Source of the DNA: Lacrimispora saccharolytica
Lineage (GTDB): Bacteria; Bacillota; Clostridia; Lachnospirales; Lachnospiraceae
Direction: 5' to 3'
Assembly (NCBI GenBank): GCA_016899975.1
Contig: JACJJN010000002.1
Location: 1 to 64,000 of the forward strand
DNA length: 64,000 bases
The number at the start of each line of letters is the position of its first letter. Position 1 is the first letter of the stretch. The notes below the pieces were generated by a model, which saw nothing but the letters and a program-made list of their open reading frames with translations, made no database searches and had not been told where the DNA came from. Shown here piece by piece: positions 9,050 through 17,418 of this stretch. A program made the position numbers and the translations under genes.

Positions 9050-9402
9050 GCGAAGTAGAACATGTAATCGCGGCTGGCAGGACTGAAAAGGGCCAGGTGA
9101 GGAAAGTCCGGGCTTCACAGGGCAGGATGCCGGATAACATCCGGCGGAGGCGACTCCAGGGAAAGTGCAACAGAGAGATACCGCCAGGCAATGCCTGGTA
9201 AGGGTGGAAAGGCAGTGTAAGAGACTACCGTTTCTCTGGTAACAGAGAAAGCCATGTAAACCCCATCCGAAGCAAGACCGAATAGAAAACCATGTGGCGG
9301 CCCGTCACGTTTTCAGGTTGGTCGCTGGAGGGCACTGGCGACAGTGTCACTGGATAGATGATTACACGAGACATAACCCGGCTTATCGTTCTGCTTCGCG
9401 TT
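9050..9402 (+). ncRNA. rnpB: RNase P RNA, bacterial class A
   Basis: Catalytic RNA that removes tRNA 5' leaders. Conserved blocks are present: GAGGAAAGTCCGGGCTTC near 9099 (P4 5' and CR-I), ACAGAGAGATACCGCC (CR-II), a purine-rich AAGGGTGGAAAGGC segment, and AGACATAACCCGGCTTA near the 3' end (CR-V, P4 3'). P1 closes the molecule: GCGAAGTAGAAC (9050-9061) pairs with GTTCTGCTTCGC (9388-9399). T7 follows at 9401, so the P1 3' strand runs straight into a U-tract. Confidence 0.96.
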
Positions 9403-9404
9403 TT

Positions 9405-9444
9405 TTTATTTCCAGAAAAACTGATGTGTTTCCGGGGAAATAAA
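9405..9444 (+). other. Hairpin between rnpB and the maf gene
   Basis: TTTATTTCC (9405-9413) pairs with GGAAATAAA (9436-9444), with an inner GAAA/TTTC pairing. It overlaps the T-tract after rnpB and ends about 20 nt before the next ATG. It may help separate rnpB from the downstream mRNA or structure its 5' leader. Confidence 0.4.
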
Positions 9445-9464
9445 ATGTCTTTTGAGGTGATGAA

Positions 9465-10544
9465 ATGAGAGAGATTGTACTTGCATCGGCTTCTCCGAGA
9501 AGGAGACAGCTGTTGGAACAGGTGGGCATTCCCCACCGTGTATACCCGTCACAGGTGGAAGAGGTGGTCACTTCCACGATTCCTTCCCGGGTCGTGGAGG
9601 AGCTTTCCGAGCAGAAGTGTGCGGATGTTCTGGAACGTGTGCCGGAAGGGACATTAGTTCTCGGCGCGGACACAGTGGTTGCATTTGAAGGAAGGATCCT
9701 TGGCAAGCCGTCCGATGAGGAGGAAGCGTTCCGGATGCTTGACATGCTTCAGGGAAATACCCATCAGGTATACACCGGCGTGACGATGATGGAAAAAAGG
9801 AATGGACGTACATACCGGGAAACTTTTCATGCGTGTACGGATGTGACGTTTTATCCGGTGAGTCACGAAGAACTGAGGGCGTATATCGCGACGGGAGAGC
9901 CGATGGACAAAGCGGGAGCCTATGGCATTCAGGGAAGTTTCGCGGCGTTCGTCCAGGGAATCCGTGGGGATTACAACAATGTGGTCGGGCTTCCGGCTGC
10001 GGCGGTGTATCAGAGGCTGAAAAAATTTCCGGGAAGAACGGTGAACTATAAGATCCGTCCTGTCCGGGAAGAGGATCTTCAGGAGATTGCCGCCATTGAG
10101 GCGCGCTGTTTCCCGGCTGCGGAAGCGGCGGGATATGAAGATTTCCTGAAACGGTATCAGACCTGTAAGGACAGTTTCTTTGTTGCGGAGACAGAAGACG
10201 GCAGACTGGCAGGTTTCTGCAACGGATGCTGTGCGGACACGGATCATCTGGCGGATGAACTGTATCATGACGCGTCCCTCCATCATCCGGAAGGTCCGTA
10301 CCAGATGATCTTCGGTCTGGATGTGGATCCGGAGTATCAGAAGCAGGGAATCGGAGAAGCGTTGATGTGCCATATGGTGGAAAGCGCCGGACAGAGAGGC
10401 AAGAAGGCAGTTGTGCTGACCTGCAAAGACCATATGATCCCGTTCTATCAGAAGATTGGCTACCGGTATATCGAGGTGTCAGATTCGGTTCACGGCGGCG
10501 CGGTCTGGCATAAAATGATGTATTTTTTTGAATCATATACATAG
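9465..10544 (+). CDS. maf: Fusion of Maf nucleotide pyrophosphatase and GNAT acetyltransferase
   Basis: One uninterrupted frame of 359 residues, nearly twice the normal Maf length. Residues 1 to about 190 are a complete Maf/YhdE-type NTP pyrophosphatase: ASASPRRRQLL at the N terminus, LGADTVVAFEGRILGKP with the catalytic Asp near 68, and GEPMDKAGAYGIQG. Maf enzymes hydrolyse non-canonical or pyrimidine NTPs. From about 195 (YKIRPVREEDLQEI) the protein is a GNAT domain with the acetyl-CoA loop DPEYQKQGIGEALM (the Q/R-x-x-G-x-G/A motif) and FYQKIGYR near the C terminus. The acetyl acceptor is unknown. The ATG follows GAGGTGATGAA. Confidence 0.88.
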   Translation: MREIVLASASPRRRQLLEQVGIPHRVYPSQVEEVVTSTIPSRVVEELSEQKCADVLERVPEGTLVLGADTVVAFEGRILGKPSDEEEAFRMLDMLQGNTHQVYTGVTMMEKRNGRTYRETFHACTDVTFYPVSHEELRAYIATGEPMDKAGAYGIQGSFAAFVQGIRGDYNNVVGLPAAAVYQRLKKFPGRTVNYKIRPVREEDLQEIAAIEARCFPAAEAAGYEDFLKRYQTCKDSFFVAETEDGRLAGFCNGCCADTDHLADELYHDASLHHPEGPYQMIFGLDVDPEYQKQGIGEALMCHMVESAGQRGKKAVVLTCKDHMIPFYQKIGYRYIEVSDSVHGGAVWHKMMYFFESYT

Positions 10545-10572
10545 AAATAAATATATATAGAAGTGAACAGAG

Positions 10573-10643
10573 AAACAGCCGGAAAAACGAAGCGGTGCCT
10601 GTTTGGTTAAACAGGCACCGCTTCATTTCTCCGGCTGTTTTTG
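10573..10643. terminator. Strong compound terminator between convergent genes
   Basis: Nested inverted repeats: outer AACAGCCGG (10574-10582) with CCGGCTGTT (10631-10639), inner 16-bp perfect arms starting GAAGCGGTGCC (10589-10604 with 10609-10624) around GGTT. The outer stem is followed by T5. It lies between maf (plus) and the DUF4317 gene (minus), so it can serve both. Confidence 0.85.
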
Positions 10644-10679
10644 CCGAATATTGTCTGCAGAAAATTGTTTAAGATGCGA

Positions 10680-11867
10680 TCAGAAGTTTTCCTCTGATTC
10701 AGATATCTCTGACTCAGACATTTCGCTGTTCTCTTTGAGCAGCGGTGATTTTACGGCAATTCCATTGATCTCCACCTGATCGGTGGCCTGGATCATCAGA
10801 TACGGGATTCCGTCGATCACTTTGCTTTCGATCAGCTGTGCTTTGTCCGGGCTGACCTTGATGATCACATCCGGAGTCCGGATCTCGTAACTCCGTGTGC
10901 TTGCCACATTGGAAGCTACGAAACCTGCCTGCTCATCGGATACAACCGACGCATACAGGTCGTCGAATTCTTCCAGTTTTTCGTTTTCCACTCCGCTGTC
11001 AGCCAGTAGACGTTTGACTTCATATTTGTCCAGAGTGAGTGGTTCCGGATCTTCTTTTCGTTCTTCGATCATCTCGTTGAGGTTTTCCTGAATTGCCATA
11101 ACGGTTTCAAAATCGCAGGTGTTGTCCAGGGTTTCTTCGATGATCGTCTGGAAGGTTTCTTTCTGCGTCTTTGCCGAGAGCGGAATGCGGCAGCCCAGCA
11201 GATTGTTGATGATGTCCGTTTGGATCACGTCCGGTTTTTTGGAATAATACATCAGGTTGTGGATATCCGTGTTCCGGTCCGTGAACGCCGGGAACAGGAA
11301 ACCGATGTCCGGCGCTTCCACGATCCAGTCCTGGATCAGGTTTTCGATGGTATTGGCGTCGGCGTTGTAATGAAGCCCCGGTTTGGAAAGTTTTACCGGA
11401 CAGATGCTGCAGAGAAGAAATTCATAGACGTAGTCGGAAGCATCGTCCATTTCCAGGTTGTCGGAGGCTCTCGCCGGGATATCGTATGCCCCGTGGATCA
11501 GTATGATATAATAATTTTCCGGATCTATGTAGTTCTCGATCACCTTCTGATAAAATTCTTCAATCAGCGCGTCATCCCGGAGCTGGGAATTGCGGAGCTG
11601 CAGCAGGAATTCCTGGGTTCCGCCGGAAGCCTCCTGTTCCAGTGGGAATTCCATCTGTACAAGATTTTTTCCAAGTGTTCCGGAAAGGGATTTTCGGAAA
11701 ATGTTGAAATACTTGAACATTTCTTCCTCTGGAAGAGAGAGAAACGCTTCTTTCAGTTTGGTTTTCTGGTTCTTTTCCGCATCCACATAACATCCGCAGA
11801 TCCGTGTCACTGCGCAGTGTGTGGTGGTAAAAAGTTTTTTGATCTCGCTGATTTCTTTTTTGTTCAT
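10680..11867 (-). CDS. DUF4317 family protein, function unknown
   Basis: A 395-residue soluble protein that I recognise as the DUF4317 family, widespread in Lachnospiraceae. It starts MNKKEISEIKKLFTTTHCAV and has no signal peptide, membrane segment or known catalytic motif that I can see. The C-terminal third is more acidic and ends in a Ser/Glu-rich stretch. A ribosome binding site GGAG precedes the ATG at 11867. It lies 170 nt downstream of the YesN regulator on the same strand, but no terminator is evident between them, so co-transcription is possible. No function is claimed. Confidence 0.8.
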   Translation of the reverse strand: MNKKEISEIKKLFTTTHCAVTRICGCYVDAEKNQKTKLKEAFLSLPEEEMFKYFNIFRKSLSGTLGKNLVQMEFPLEQEASGGTQEFLLQLRNSQLRDDALIEEFYQKVIENYIDPENYYIILIHGAYDIPARASDNLEMDDASDYVYEFLLCSICPVKLSKPGLHYNADANTIENLIQDWIVEAPDIGFLFPAFTDRNTDIHNLMYYSKKPDVIQTDIINNLLGCRIPLSAKTQKETFQTIIEETLDNTCDFETVMAIQENLNEMIEERKEDPEPLTLDKYEVKRLLADSGVENEKLEEFDDLYASVVSDEQAGFVASNVASTRSYEIRTPDVIIKVSPDKAQLIESKVIDGIPYLMIQATDQVEINGIAVKSPLLKENSEMSESEISESEENF

Positions 11868-12037
11868 GCTTGTATACTCCAGTCGTTTTGTTTTCGGTGT
11901 AACCGTCTCTCCGTTTGGTTTTGACTTCCGGCGAAACGGTTGCTTTCTTTGTAGTCGTTATGCTGTTTGAGATTAATTTTCGGCGAAATAGTTCTCTTTG
12001 CTGCCGTACGCGAAAGCAGAGATGTTTATGGGAGCGG

Positions 12038-13657
12038 TCAGTCTGTTCCGTCGGTAAATTTCCGGTTCTGATATTCTCTCGGAGAAACGCCTTCGGCTTT
12101 TTTGAATACTTTGCTGAAATAGAAAGCATTTTCAAATCCAAGAGATTCCGCAATCTCATAGATCCGCAGGTTCCCTGTCGTCAGAAGCTTTTTCGCTTCT
12201 TCAATTTTAATATGATTCATATACTCTGTAAAGCTGTAACCGCAGTTTTTTGTAAACAAAGTGCTCAGATAATTGGGGCTGAGTCCAAATGCGGAAGCCA
12301 CATCGTTGAGAGAAAGCTTCTCTGTGCAGCGCTCCTGCATATACTCCTGGATTTGCGAGATCACATTCTGCCGCTGAGGTTTTCCTCCGAAAACACTGGA
12401 AGCTTCCATATTTTCCAGCAGAAGCTCCAGGCTGGAGAGAAGCTCTTCCGTTTTTTGGGCGGAGAACGCGGACAGATATCCGTGTTTATGCATGGCATAG
12501 GTTTCTGAGAGAAACTGTTCGGCAGCCGGGTGCGCGGCGATCAGCAGGTGAAAGACAAACATGGTGAGATCCAGCGTCGTGTACAAAGCTTCCTTTGGAG
12601 ACAGCGCTTCCATCTTCTCCTGACAAGTATGCATCATCTGACGCACGGTCGCCTGGAACAGGGGAAACTGGAACTCGTCCAGGATCTGCCGCAGAGACGA
12701 CTGGAAGGGACGAAAGTCAAAGGTCATGGTAGATACCGTCGTATTCTCCAGGTCGGAAAATACCAGCGGCTGTTCCGGATGCAGCTGAAAAAGGTCCGCT
12801 CTGGCTCTGGAAAAGGAAGCGGCCGTTTCAAGTTCATCGGCTGCCGGTGTGCCGAAGGACATCAGAAGGGAAACGCTGAAATAATTATACAGAGCCTCCC
12901 GGATGTGGAGGAGCATCTTTGTGATCAGGGTTTTGTAATTTTTGACCTGTTCTTCTGTCAGTCCGATCAGCAGTACAAAGTTATTCCGGTTCAGAAAACA
13001 GGTGTTGCAGGGGAAATACCGCCCGCACAATTCCTGGCACATGGCAAGGACGCTGCGGTATAGATTTTTTGGAGGCTCTCCGGCGTCATGGATGGCAGTG
13101 CCCGGAAGGATGCATCCGTAGCCGCAGACGCAAAATTCGTAATGAATGTCGGGAGCCAGCTGGTCTTTCTGTATCCGGAACTGCTGGGAGTTTTCAAAAA
13201 GTCCGTAGAGAAGACGGATAAAGAAACGGTTGGGCCGTTCCTGTTCCTGTACGGAACTATTCATGGACTGTTTGAGATTTTTGACCTTTAACAAGGTGCT
13301 GTTGATCACTTTATCCAGATTCTGAGGGCTCAGTTCCAGCTTCAGCATATATTCGTCGACGCCATAGTGGATTGCTTCCCTGGCATAACCGAAATCCTCA
13401 TAGCTGGTCAGCATGATAAAGACGGGAAGGTCTCCGTAGCGGTCACGACAGGTTTTTAAAAGCTGCAGCCCGTCCATCACAGGCATCCGGATATCGGAGA
13501 TAACGATTTCCGGGCGGTATTTCTCGATGGCAAGCAGCGCCTCACTGCCGTTGGAGACGGCAGCGCAGATTTCGATTCCATAGGAGCTCCAGTCCAGGAT
13601 GGATTTCATGCCGACCTGGACCAGGGGCTCATCGTCAACAATCAGCAGTCGGATCAT
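12038..13657 (-). CDS. YesN/AraC-type response regulator
   Basis: Response regulator of 539 residues. The receiver domain 1-120 has the acidic pair Asp8-Asp9, phosphoacceptor Asp55 (ISDIRMPVMDG) and a Lys near 105. A middle region of about 280 residues without an obvious motif follows, and a double helix-turn-helix AraC domain at the C terminus (from about 435, SLNDVASAFGLSPNYLSTLF and LRIYEIAESLGFENAFYFSK). Its start overlaps the end of the histidine kinase gene by 23 nt, so the two are translationally coupled. YesM/YesN pairs typically control carbohydrate ABC transporters; the divergent lipoprotein gene is the obvious target. Confidence 0.92.
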   Translation of the reverse strand: MIRLLIVDDEPLVQVGMKSILDWSSYGIEICAAVSNGSEALLAIEKYRPEIVISDIRMPVMDGLQLLKTCRDRYGDLPVFIMLTSYEDFGYAREAIHYGVDEYMLKLELSPQNLDKVINSTLLKVKNLKQSMNSSVQEQERPNRFFIRLLYGLFENSQQFRIQKDQLAPDIHYEFCVCGYGCILPGTAIHDAGEPPKNLYRSVLAMCQELCGRYFPCNTCFLNRNNFVLLIGLTEEQVKNYKTLITKMLLHIREALYNYFSVSLLMSFGTPAADELETAASFSRARADLFQLHPEQPLVFSDLENTTVSTMTFDFRPFQSSLRQILDEFQFPLFQATVRQMMHTCQEKMEALSPKEALYTTLDLTMFVFHLLIAAHPAAEQFLSETYAMHKHGYLSAFSAQKTEELLSSLELLLENMEASSVFGGKPQRQNVISQIQEYMQERCTEKLSLNDVASAFGLSPNYLSTLFTKNCGYSFTEYMNHIKIEEAKKLLTTGNLRIYEIAESLGFENAFYFSKVFKKAEGVSPREYQNRKFTDGTD

Positions 13658-15392
13658 TTTCTTCCTCCTTTTTGTCTGTATGGTAAGGCAGCGTCAGATA
13701 CATGGCGGTATAGGAACCGGGGCAGGATTCGATGGAAAGACCGTAGGAATCTCCGAATTCATAGCGGATCCGCTGGTTGACGCTGTAGATTCCCACGCTG
13801 CGGAACAAACCGTCGGCGGAACCGTTGTCCTGAGTCAGCGCTGCCTGGATCTGTTCCGATGTCATTCCGATGCCGTCGTCCAAAAGCTTGATCTGCCAAC
13901 AGTTTTCATCCAGAAAGCGGGCGCTGATCCGGATCGATCCTTTGGAATGACGTGGTTCGATTCCATGAAAAATTGCGTTCTCCACAAGAGGCTGCAGGGT
14001 GAAGCGTGGAATCAGCCCGTCTTCCAGGCGCTCGTCTTCTATTTCATATTCCAGCGTGATCCCGCCGCCGTAACGATATTGCATGATGTTAAAATAATCG
14101 TCCAGGAGCCGGTATTCTTCCTGAAAGGAAATCAGCGTTTCTGTTCGTTTTGATACGTTTTTCAGCAGACGTGCCAGGGATGTGGTCATATCTGCAATCC
14201 CGGATGCGCCCTGGATTGTCGCCATCCATTTGATGGAGTTGAGGGTATTATAGATAAAATGCGGATTGACCTGGTTGAGGAGCATCTTGTACTGCAGGTC
14301 TGCCTTAGCTTTCTCATCTGCGACTGCCTGATCCATCAGCTTCTGCATATCGGCGCTCATCTGATTGATTCCGCGTCCGATGTCTCCAAGTTCTGTGTCC
14401 CATTCAATGAAAGGATCTGTTTGGAAATTGCCAGCAGAGATGGCAAGGATTCTCTGACGCAGACGCAGGATCGGCCGGGAAATTTTTCTGTTCAGATATA
14501 AGGAAAAGCAGATGCCGAACAGGAACAAGGCGAAAACGGCACATGCGGCAAGTATCCAGTAGGCTGCAGCGGTATAAAAAGGAAACTTTTGTACCAGATT
14601 TTGTTGAAGTTTCCAGCTGCGAAACCCGATGTCACAGGATATGACTTTCTGATTTTCCGGGAAAGTTGCAGTTTCTGCCGTTATGGAATCGCCCGTCAGG
14701 CGATAGGACTGGTCTTCCATGGTGAGATAAAGCCGTGTATCTTCGGAAAATGTATAATTTTCGAAATAGTCTGTGATAATGTCCGGGTATAATTCCATGT
14801 AGACGTATCCGATTTTCTGCAGGCTGTTCTCCGAATAGATGGGGCGCAGTGACAACAGAACCGCCTCCCCTTCCCGACAGAACGGAGTTTTGGTATAGGT
14901 CAGCATATAGTTATCTTCAGAAGCAGAAAATTTCTGAAAAACCTCGTATTCTGCGATCTTTTTTTCCGGAGAAGAAACAGAATCCCGTTGGCTGTGAAGC
15001 AGCTGAACAGAATAGGTATCGGAACCCGGCAGTCCCATCAGGACCAGGCGGCGGATGTAAGCGCTGGAACTGTTGGTGTTGTACTCTGCCATCAGTCGCC
15101 GGCGGATTTCCAGGATTACTTCCTGATCGGGTTCGTTTTTCTCAAAATATTCCGCAATCAGACCTGACCCTGCGCACCATCGGGAAAGAAAATCCGTGTT
15201 TTCCATCTGGTGGGCGATGTTGTCAGAAATCAGCTGCAGATTAAAGGCTGCCGACTGCTCCATATTGTCTTCATAGACCGTACGGAACAGAAAAATGCAG
15301 ATACTGGAAAAGAAAACCGCCAGCAACAGGGAAAAGGTCAGTGTGATAAACGTGAGGTGCCTCCGTATGGAAGTTGACCGTTTCAGTTTCAT
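13635..15392 (-). CDS. YesM-type sensor histidine kinase
   Basis: Membrane sensor kinase of 585 residues. TM1 is near 15-38, an extracytoplasmic sensor region of about 230 residues follows, TM2 is near 275-300 (AAYWILAACAVFALFLFGIC), then HAMP and the His_kinase domain with the phosphoacceptor in NQVNPHFIYNTLNSIKW. The ATPase domain shows TLQPLVENAIFHGIE (N box) and LLDDGIGM (G1). It pairs with the YesN regulator encoded just after it. The ATG at 15392 follows GGAG. The gene is divergent from the sugar-binding lipoprotein. Confidence 0.92.
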   Translation of the reverse strand: MKLKRSTSIRRHLTFITLTFSLLLAVFFSSICIFLFRTVYEDNMEQSAAFNLQLISDNIAHQMENTDFLSRWCAGSGLIAEYFEKNEPDQEVILEIRRRLMAEYNTNSSSAYIRRLVLMGLPGSDTYSVQLLHSQRDSVSSPEKKIAEYEVFQKFSASEDNYMLTYTKTPFCREGEAVLLSLRPIYSENSLQKIGYVYMELYPDIITDYFENYTFSEDTRLYLTMEDQSYRLTGDSITAETATFPENQKVISCDIGFRSWKLQQNLVQKFPFYTAAAYWILAACAVFALFLFGICFSLYLNRKISRPILRLRQRILAISAGNFQTDPFIEWDTELGDIGRGINQMSADMQKLMDQAVADEKAKADLQYKMLLNQVNPHFIYNTLNSIKWMATIQGASGIADMTTSLARLLKNVSKRTETLISFQEEYRLLDDYFNIMQYRYGGGITLEYEIEDERLEDGLIPRFTLQPLVENAIFHGIEPRHSKGSIRISARFLDENCWQIKLLDDGIGMTSEQIQAALTQDNGSADGLFRSVGIYSVNQRIRYEFGDSYGLSIESCPGSYTAMYLTLPYHTDKKEEENDPTADC

Positions 15393-15543
15393 ATTGATTC
15401 TCCATCGTGTTCTGATAACCGTCCGTTCGGCGGAACAGTTATGTGTTATAGGAAAAAATGAATATCAATAGAAATATTACATGAGACCGGCGGAAAATGC
15501 AATAAGATGAAACATTTTTATAGGTTTTGGATAAAAAAAGACA

Positions 15544-15572
15544 TTTTCATTTGCAGAAAAAATGAGTATACT
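15544..15572 (+). promoter_or_regulatory. Candidate promoter of the solute-binding lipoprotein gene
   Basis: TTTTCA (15544-15549), 17-bp spacer, TATACT (15567-15572). The -35 is weak, as expected for an activator-dependent promoter under YesN. A start near 15579 argues against translation from the in-frame ATG at 15562 and for one at 15607 or 15613. Confidence 0.4.
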
Positions 15573-15612
15573 GTCTAAAGATATGTCAACGAGAGAAAAA
15601 GGAAGTATGGAG

Positions 15613-16902
15613 ATGCTGAGAAAATTTCTGGCGGCGGCAGTTTTTCTGTGTGCTGCGGGCTGCTTGGCAGGCTGTCAGGGGATGGAAAACGGAACTGCCG
15701 GTTCCGGACAGGACCAGACAGAAAAGACCACACTGGTCTGGGCGGTATGGGATACCGGTCAGCTTCCGTTTGTTCAGGATGTGATTGACGCCTATGAGGC
15801 GGAACACCCGGATATTGAGATCCGTGTGGAGGAGTATCCGACGGACGGCTACGATTTCTCTCTGGAATCCGATTTGACGTCCGAGGATCACCAGATTGAC
15901 TGTATGTTGATCAAGGATATTCCCGGTTATCTGTCTCTTGCGAAAAAGCAGCTGATCCTTCCGGTGGAGGAGACGGATTTTTCGGACAGTGGGATTCAAA
16001 AAGACCTGATGGTAGATGGAAACGTGTATACGAGACTTTGCAGAAGTGATTTTAACGTACTGTATTATAATAAGGAACTGTTTGACACGGCGGGGATGGA
16101 ATATCCCGCCAATGACATGACGTTCGAAGAGTACGATGCGATGGTCCGGGAGGTTTCCGAAAAGGCTTCGGAGGCACTTGGGAATCATATCTATGGTGTT
16201 TATTATCACACCTGGAGAAGTACGGTTCAGGATTTTGCGCTTCTGGATGGGAAACATACCCTTCTGGATGGCGACTATGAATTTCTGCGTCCGGTCTATG
16301 AGATGGTGCTGGAGCAGCAGGCAGACGGGATCTGTCCGCCATATCTGAACGCAAAGTTGGACAGTATGCATTATTCTACCGCATTTTACAGCAATCGGGT
16401 GGCGGTTATGCCTATGGGAACCTGGTTTCTGCCTAATCTGATCCAGGCAGCCGGAAACGGAGAAAGTCAGGTGGATCGTTGGGGCATAGCGTCCATGCCG
16501 CATGCCGATGGTGCAGCTCAGGATACATCTGTTGCCGCAATCACCGGAGTCAGTATCAGTTCATCATCGGCATATAAAAAAGAAGCGAAAGACTTTGTCG
16601 ATTTTCTGTGTGGACAGGAAGGGGCAGAGATACTCGCAGAGACAGGCACCATGCCCGCTCTCCGCAACGAAAAGGTTACAGACATCATTTCGTCTCAGGG
16701 AGGTTTTCCCCAGGACGAAAGCAGCAGGGCAGCATTGGAGACGGGCATGATTTATTATAATCAGCCGCTGGATACACGTTCCGTCATGGCAGAGTCCATT
16801 CTGGGGGAAATTCACGAGAAGATCATGCTTGGAGAACTTTCTTTGGATGAAGGGCTTGCCAGAATGAGGGAAGAGATGGAAACGGTTTTAAAGGAATCAT
16901 AA
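15613..16902 (+). CDS. Extracellular solute-binding lipoprotein (carbohydrate ABC type, family 1)
   Basis: Membrane-anchored substrate-binding protein of a sugar ABC importer. The start MLRKFLAAAVFLCAAGC is followed by the lipobox LAGC, so it is lipidated and anchored outside the membrane. The mature part has the family 1 signature: TLVWAVWDTGQLPFVQDVID near the N terminus, later MPMGTWFLPN and EAKDFVDFLCG. The ATG at 15613 is chosen because AAAGGA is about 9 nt upstream; ATG 15607 is only 3 nt from it. No ABC permease or ATPase is adjacent, which is unusual: the partners must be encoded elsewhere, or the protein acts as a sensor accessory to YesM. Confidence 0.88.
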   Translation: MLRKFLAAAVFLCAAGCLAGCQGMENGTAGSGQDQTEKTTLVWAVWDTGQLPFVQDVIDAYEAEHPDIEIRVEEYPTDGYDFSLESDLTSEDHQIDCMLIKDIPGYLSLAKKQLILPVEETDFSDSGIQKDLMVDGNVYTRLCRSDFNVLYYNKELFDTAGMEYPANDMTFEEYDAMVREVSEKASEALGNHIYGVYYHTWRSTVQDFALLDGKHTLLDGDYEFLRPVYEMVLEQQADGICPPYLNAKLDSMHYSTAFYSNRVAVMPMGTWFLPNLIQAAGNGESQVDRWGIASMPHADGAAQDTSVAAITGVSISSSSAYKKEAKDFVDFLCGQEGAEILAETGTMPALRNEKVTDIISSQGGFPQDESSRAALETGMIYYNQPLDTRSVMAESILGEIHEKIMLGELSLDEGLARMREEMETVLKES

Positions 16903-16956
16903 ATCCAGTGCAAAGAACAGGGGCAGTGATTGTCCCGAAGACAGGAGGACATGGAA

Positions 16957-17184
16957 ATGAACACAATGAATGTGCTGCTTTCCACTCAGGAGGATGCAGT
17001 AAAATTCGTGAGCACTGTTTCAAAATACCCGTTTGATGTGGATCTCGGTGAAGGAAACTGCGTCATCGACGCGAAATCAATTCTGGGTGTGCTGAGCATT
17101 GCCGTAGGACGTATGATGCAGGTAAAGATGCATACCGAACATCCGGAAGAACTTTTCCAGGAATTACAGTCTTATATGGCTTAA
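16957..17184 (+). CDS. HPr-like protein lacking the phosphorylatable His loop
   Basis: A 75-residue protein of the HPr fold. The second half aligns with HPr around the regulatory serine region (AKSILGVLSI, matching KSIMGVMSL of Bacillus HPr), and the helix HPEELFQELQSYM matches the last helix. The active-site loop GIHARPA is replaced by STQEDAVKFV, so there is no His15 and it cannot accept a phosphoryl group from enzyme I in the usual way. It may be a regulatory or structural paralogue. The ATG at 16957 is chosen because AGGAGG is 8-9 nt upstream; the earlier ATG at 16951 is too close. It ends in a terminator. Confidence 0.8.
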   Translation: MNTMNVLLSTQEDAVKFVSTVSKYPFDVDLGEGNCVIDAKSILGVLSIAVGRMMQVKMHTEHPEELFQELQSYMA

Positions 17185-17198
17185 AAATGCAGATAGAA

Positions 17199-17246
17199 AA
17201 GCGGCTGCGAAAAGGTAAAAAAATACCTTCGGCCGCTGTTTTTTTA
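17199..17246 (+). terminator. Rho-independent terminator after the HPr-like gene
   Basis: AAGCGGCTGCGAAAAGGTA pairs imperfectly with TACCTTCGGCCGCT around an A-rich loop, followed by T7. Confidence 0.85.
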
Positions 17247-17277
17247 TTTTCGCGGGAAACGGGCCGAGCGGACATGC
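17243..17277 (+). repeat. Dispersed intergenic repeat, copy A
   Basis: A 35-bp stretch starting TTTATT and containing GCGGG, GCC and AGCGGACATGC. It is matched at 56655-56689 with about eight mismatches (four of them in the last 26 bases). Both copies begin right at the foot of a Rho-independent terminator. Confidence 0.55.
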
Positions 17278-17341
17278 CCTTTGAGATTCATCCAAAGAAT
17301 TCAAAGATTTCCGGTTCGTGGCAACAGTTGTTTTCCTGCTC

Positions 17342-17370
17342 TTTACAGATTTCTCAGAATATCTTACAAT
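17342..17370 (+). promoter_or_regulatory. Promoter upstream of the heparinase-like domain gene
   Basis: TTTACA (17342-17347), 17-bp spacer, TACAAT (17365-17370). It starts about 70 nt before the ATG at 17419. Confidence 0.6.
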
Positions 17371-17418
17371 AGAAAAGAAAGAAACAGCAACGCAAAATCG
17401 GACACAGGGGGATCGAAA

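Noticed and set aside
15415-15443. Imperfect inverted repeat ATAACCGTCCG/CGGAACAGTTAT as YesN operator
   Set aside because: Two mismatches break the arms and it lies in the leader of the kinase gene; too weak to call.
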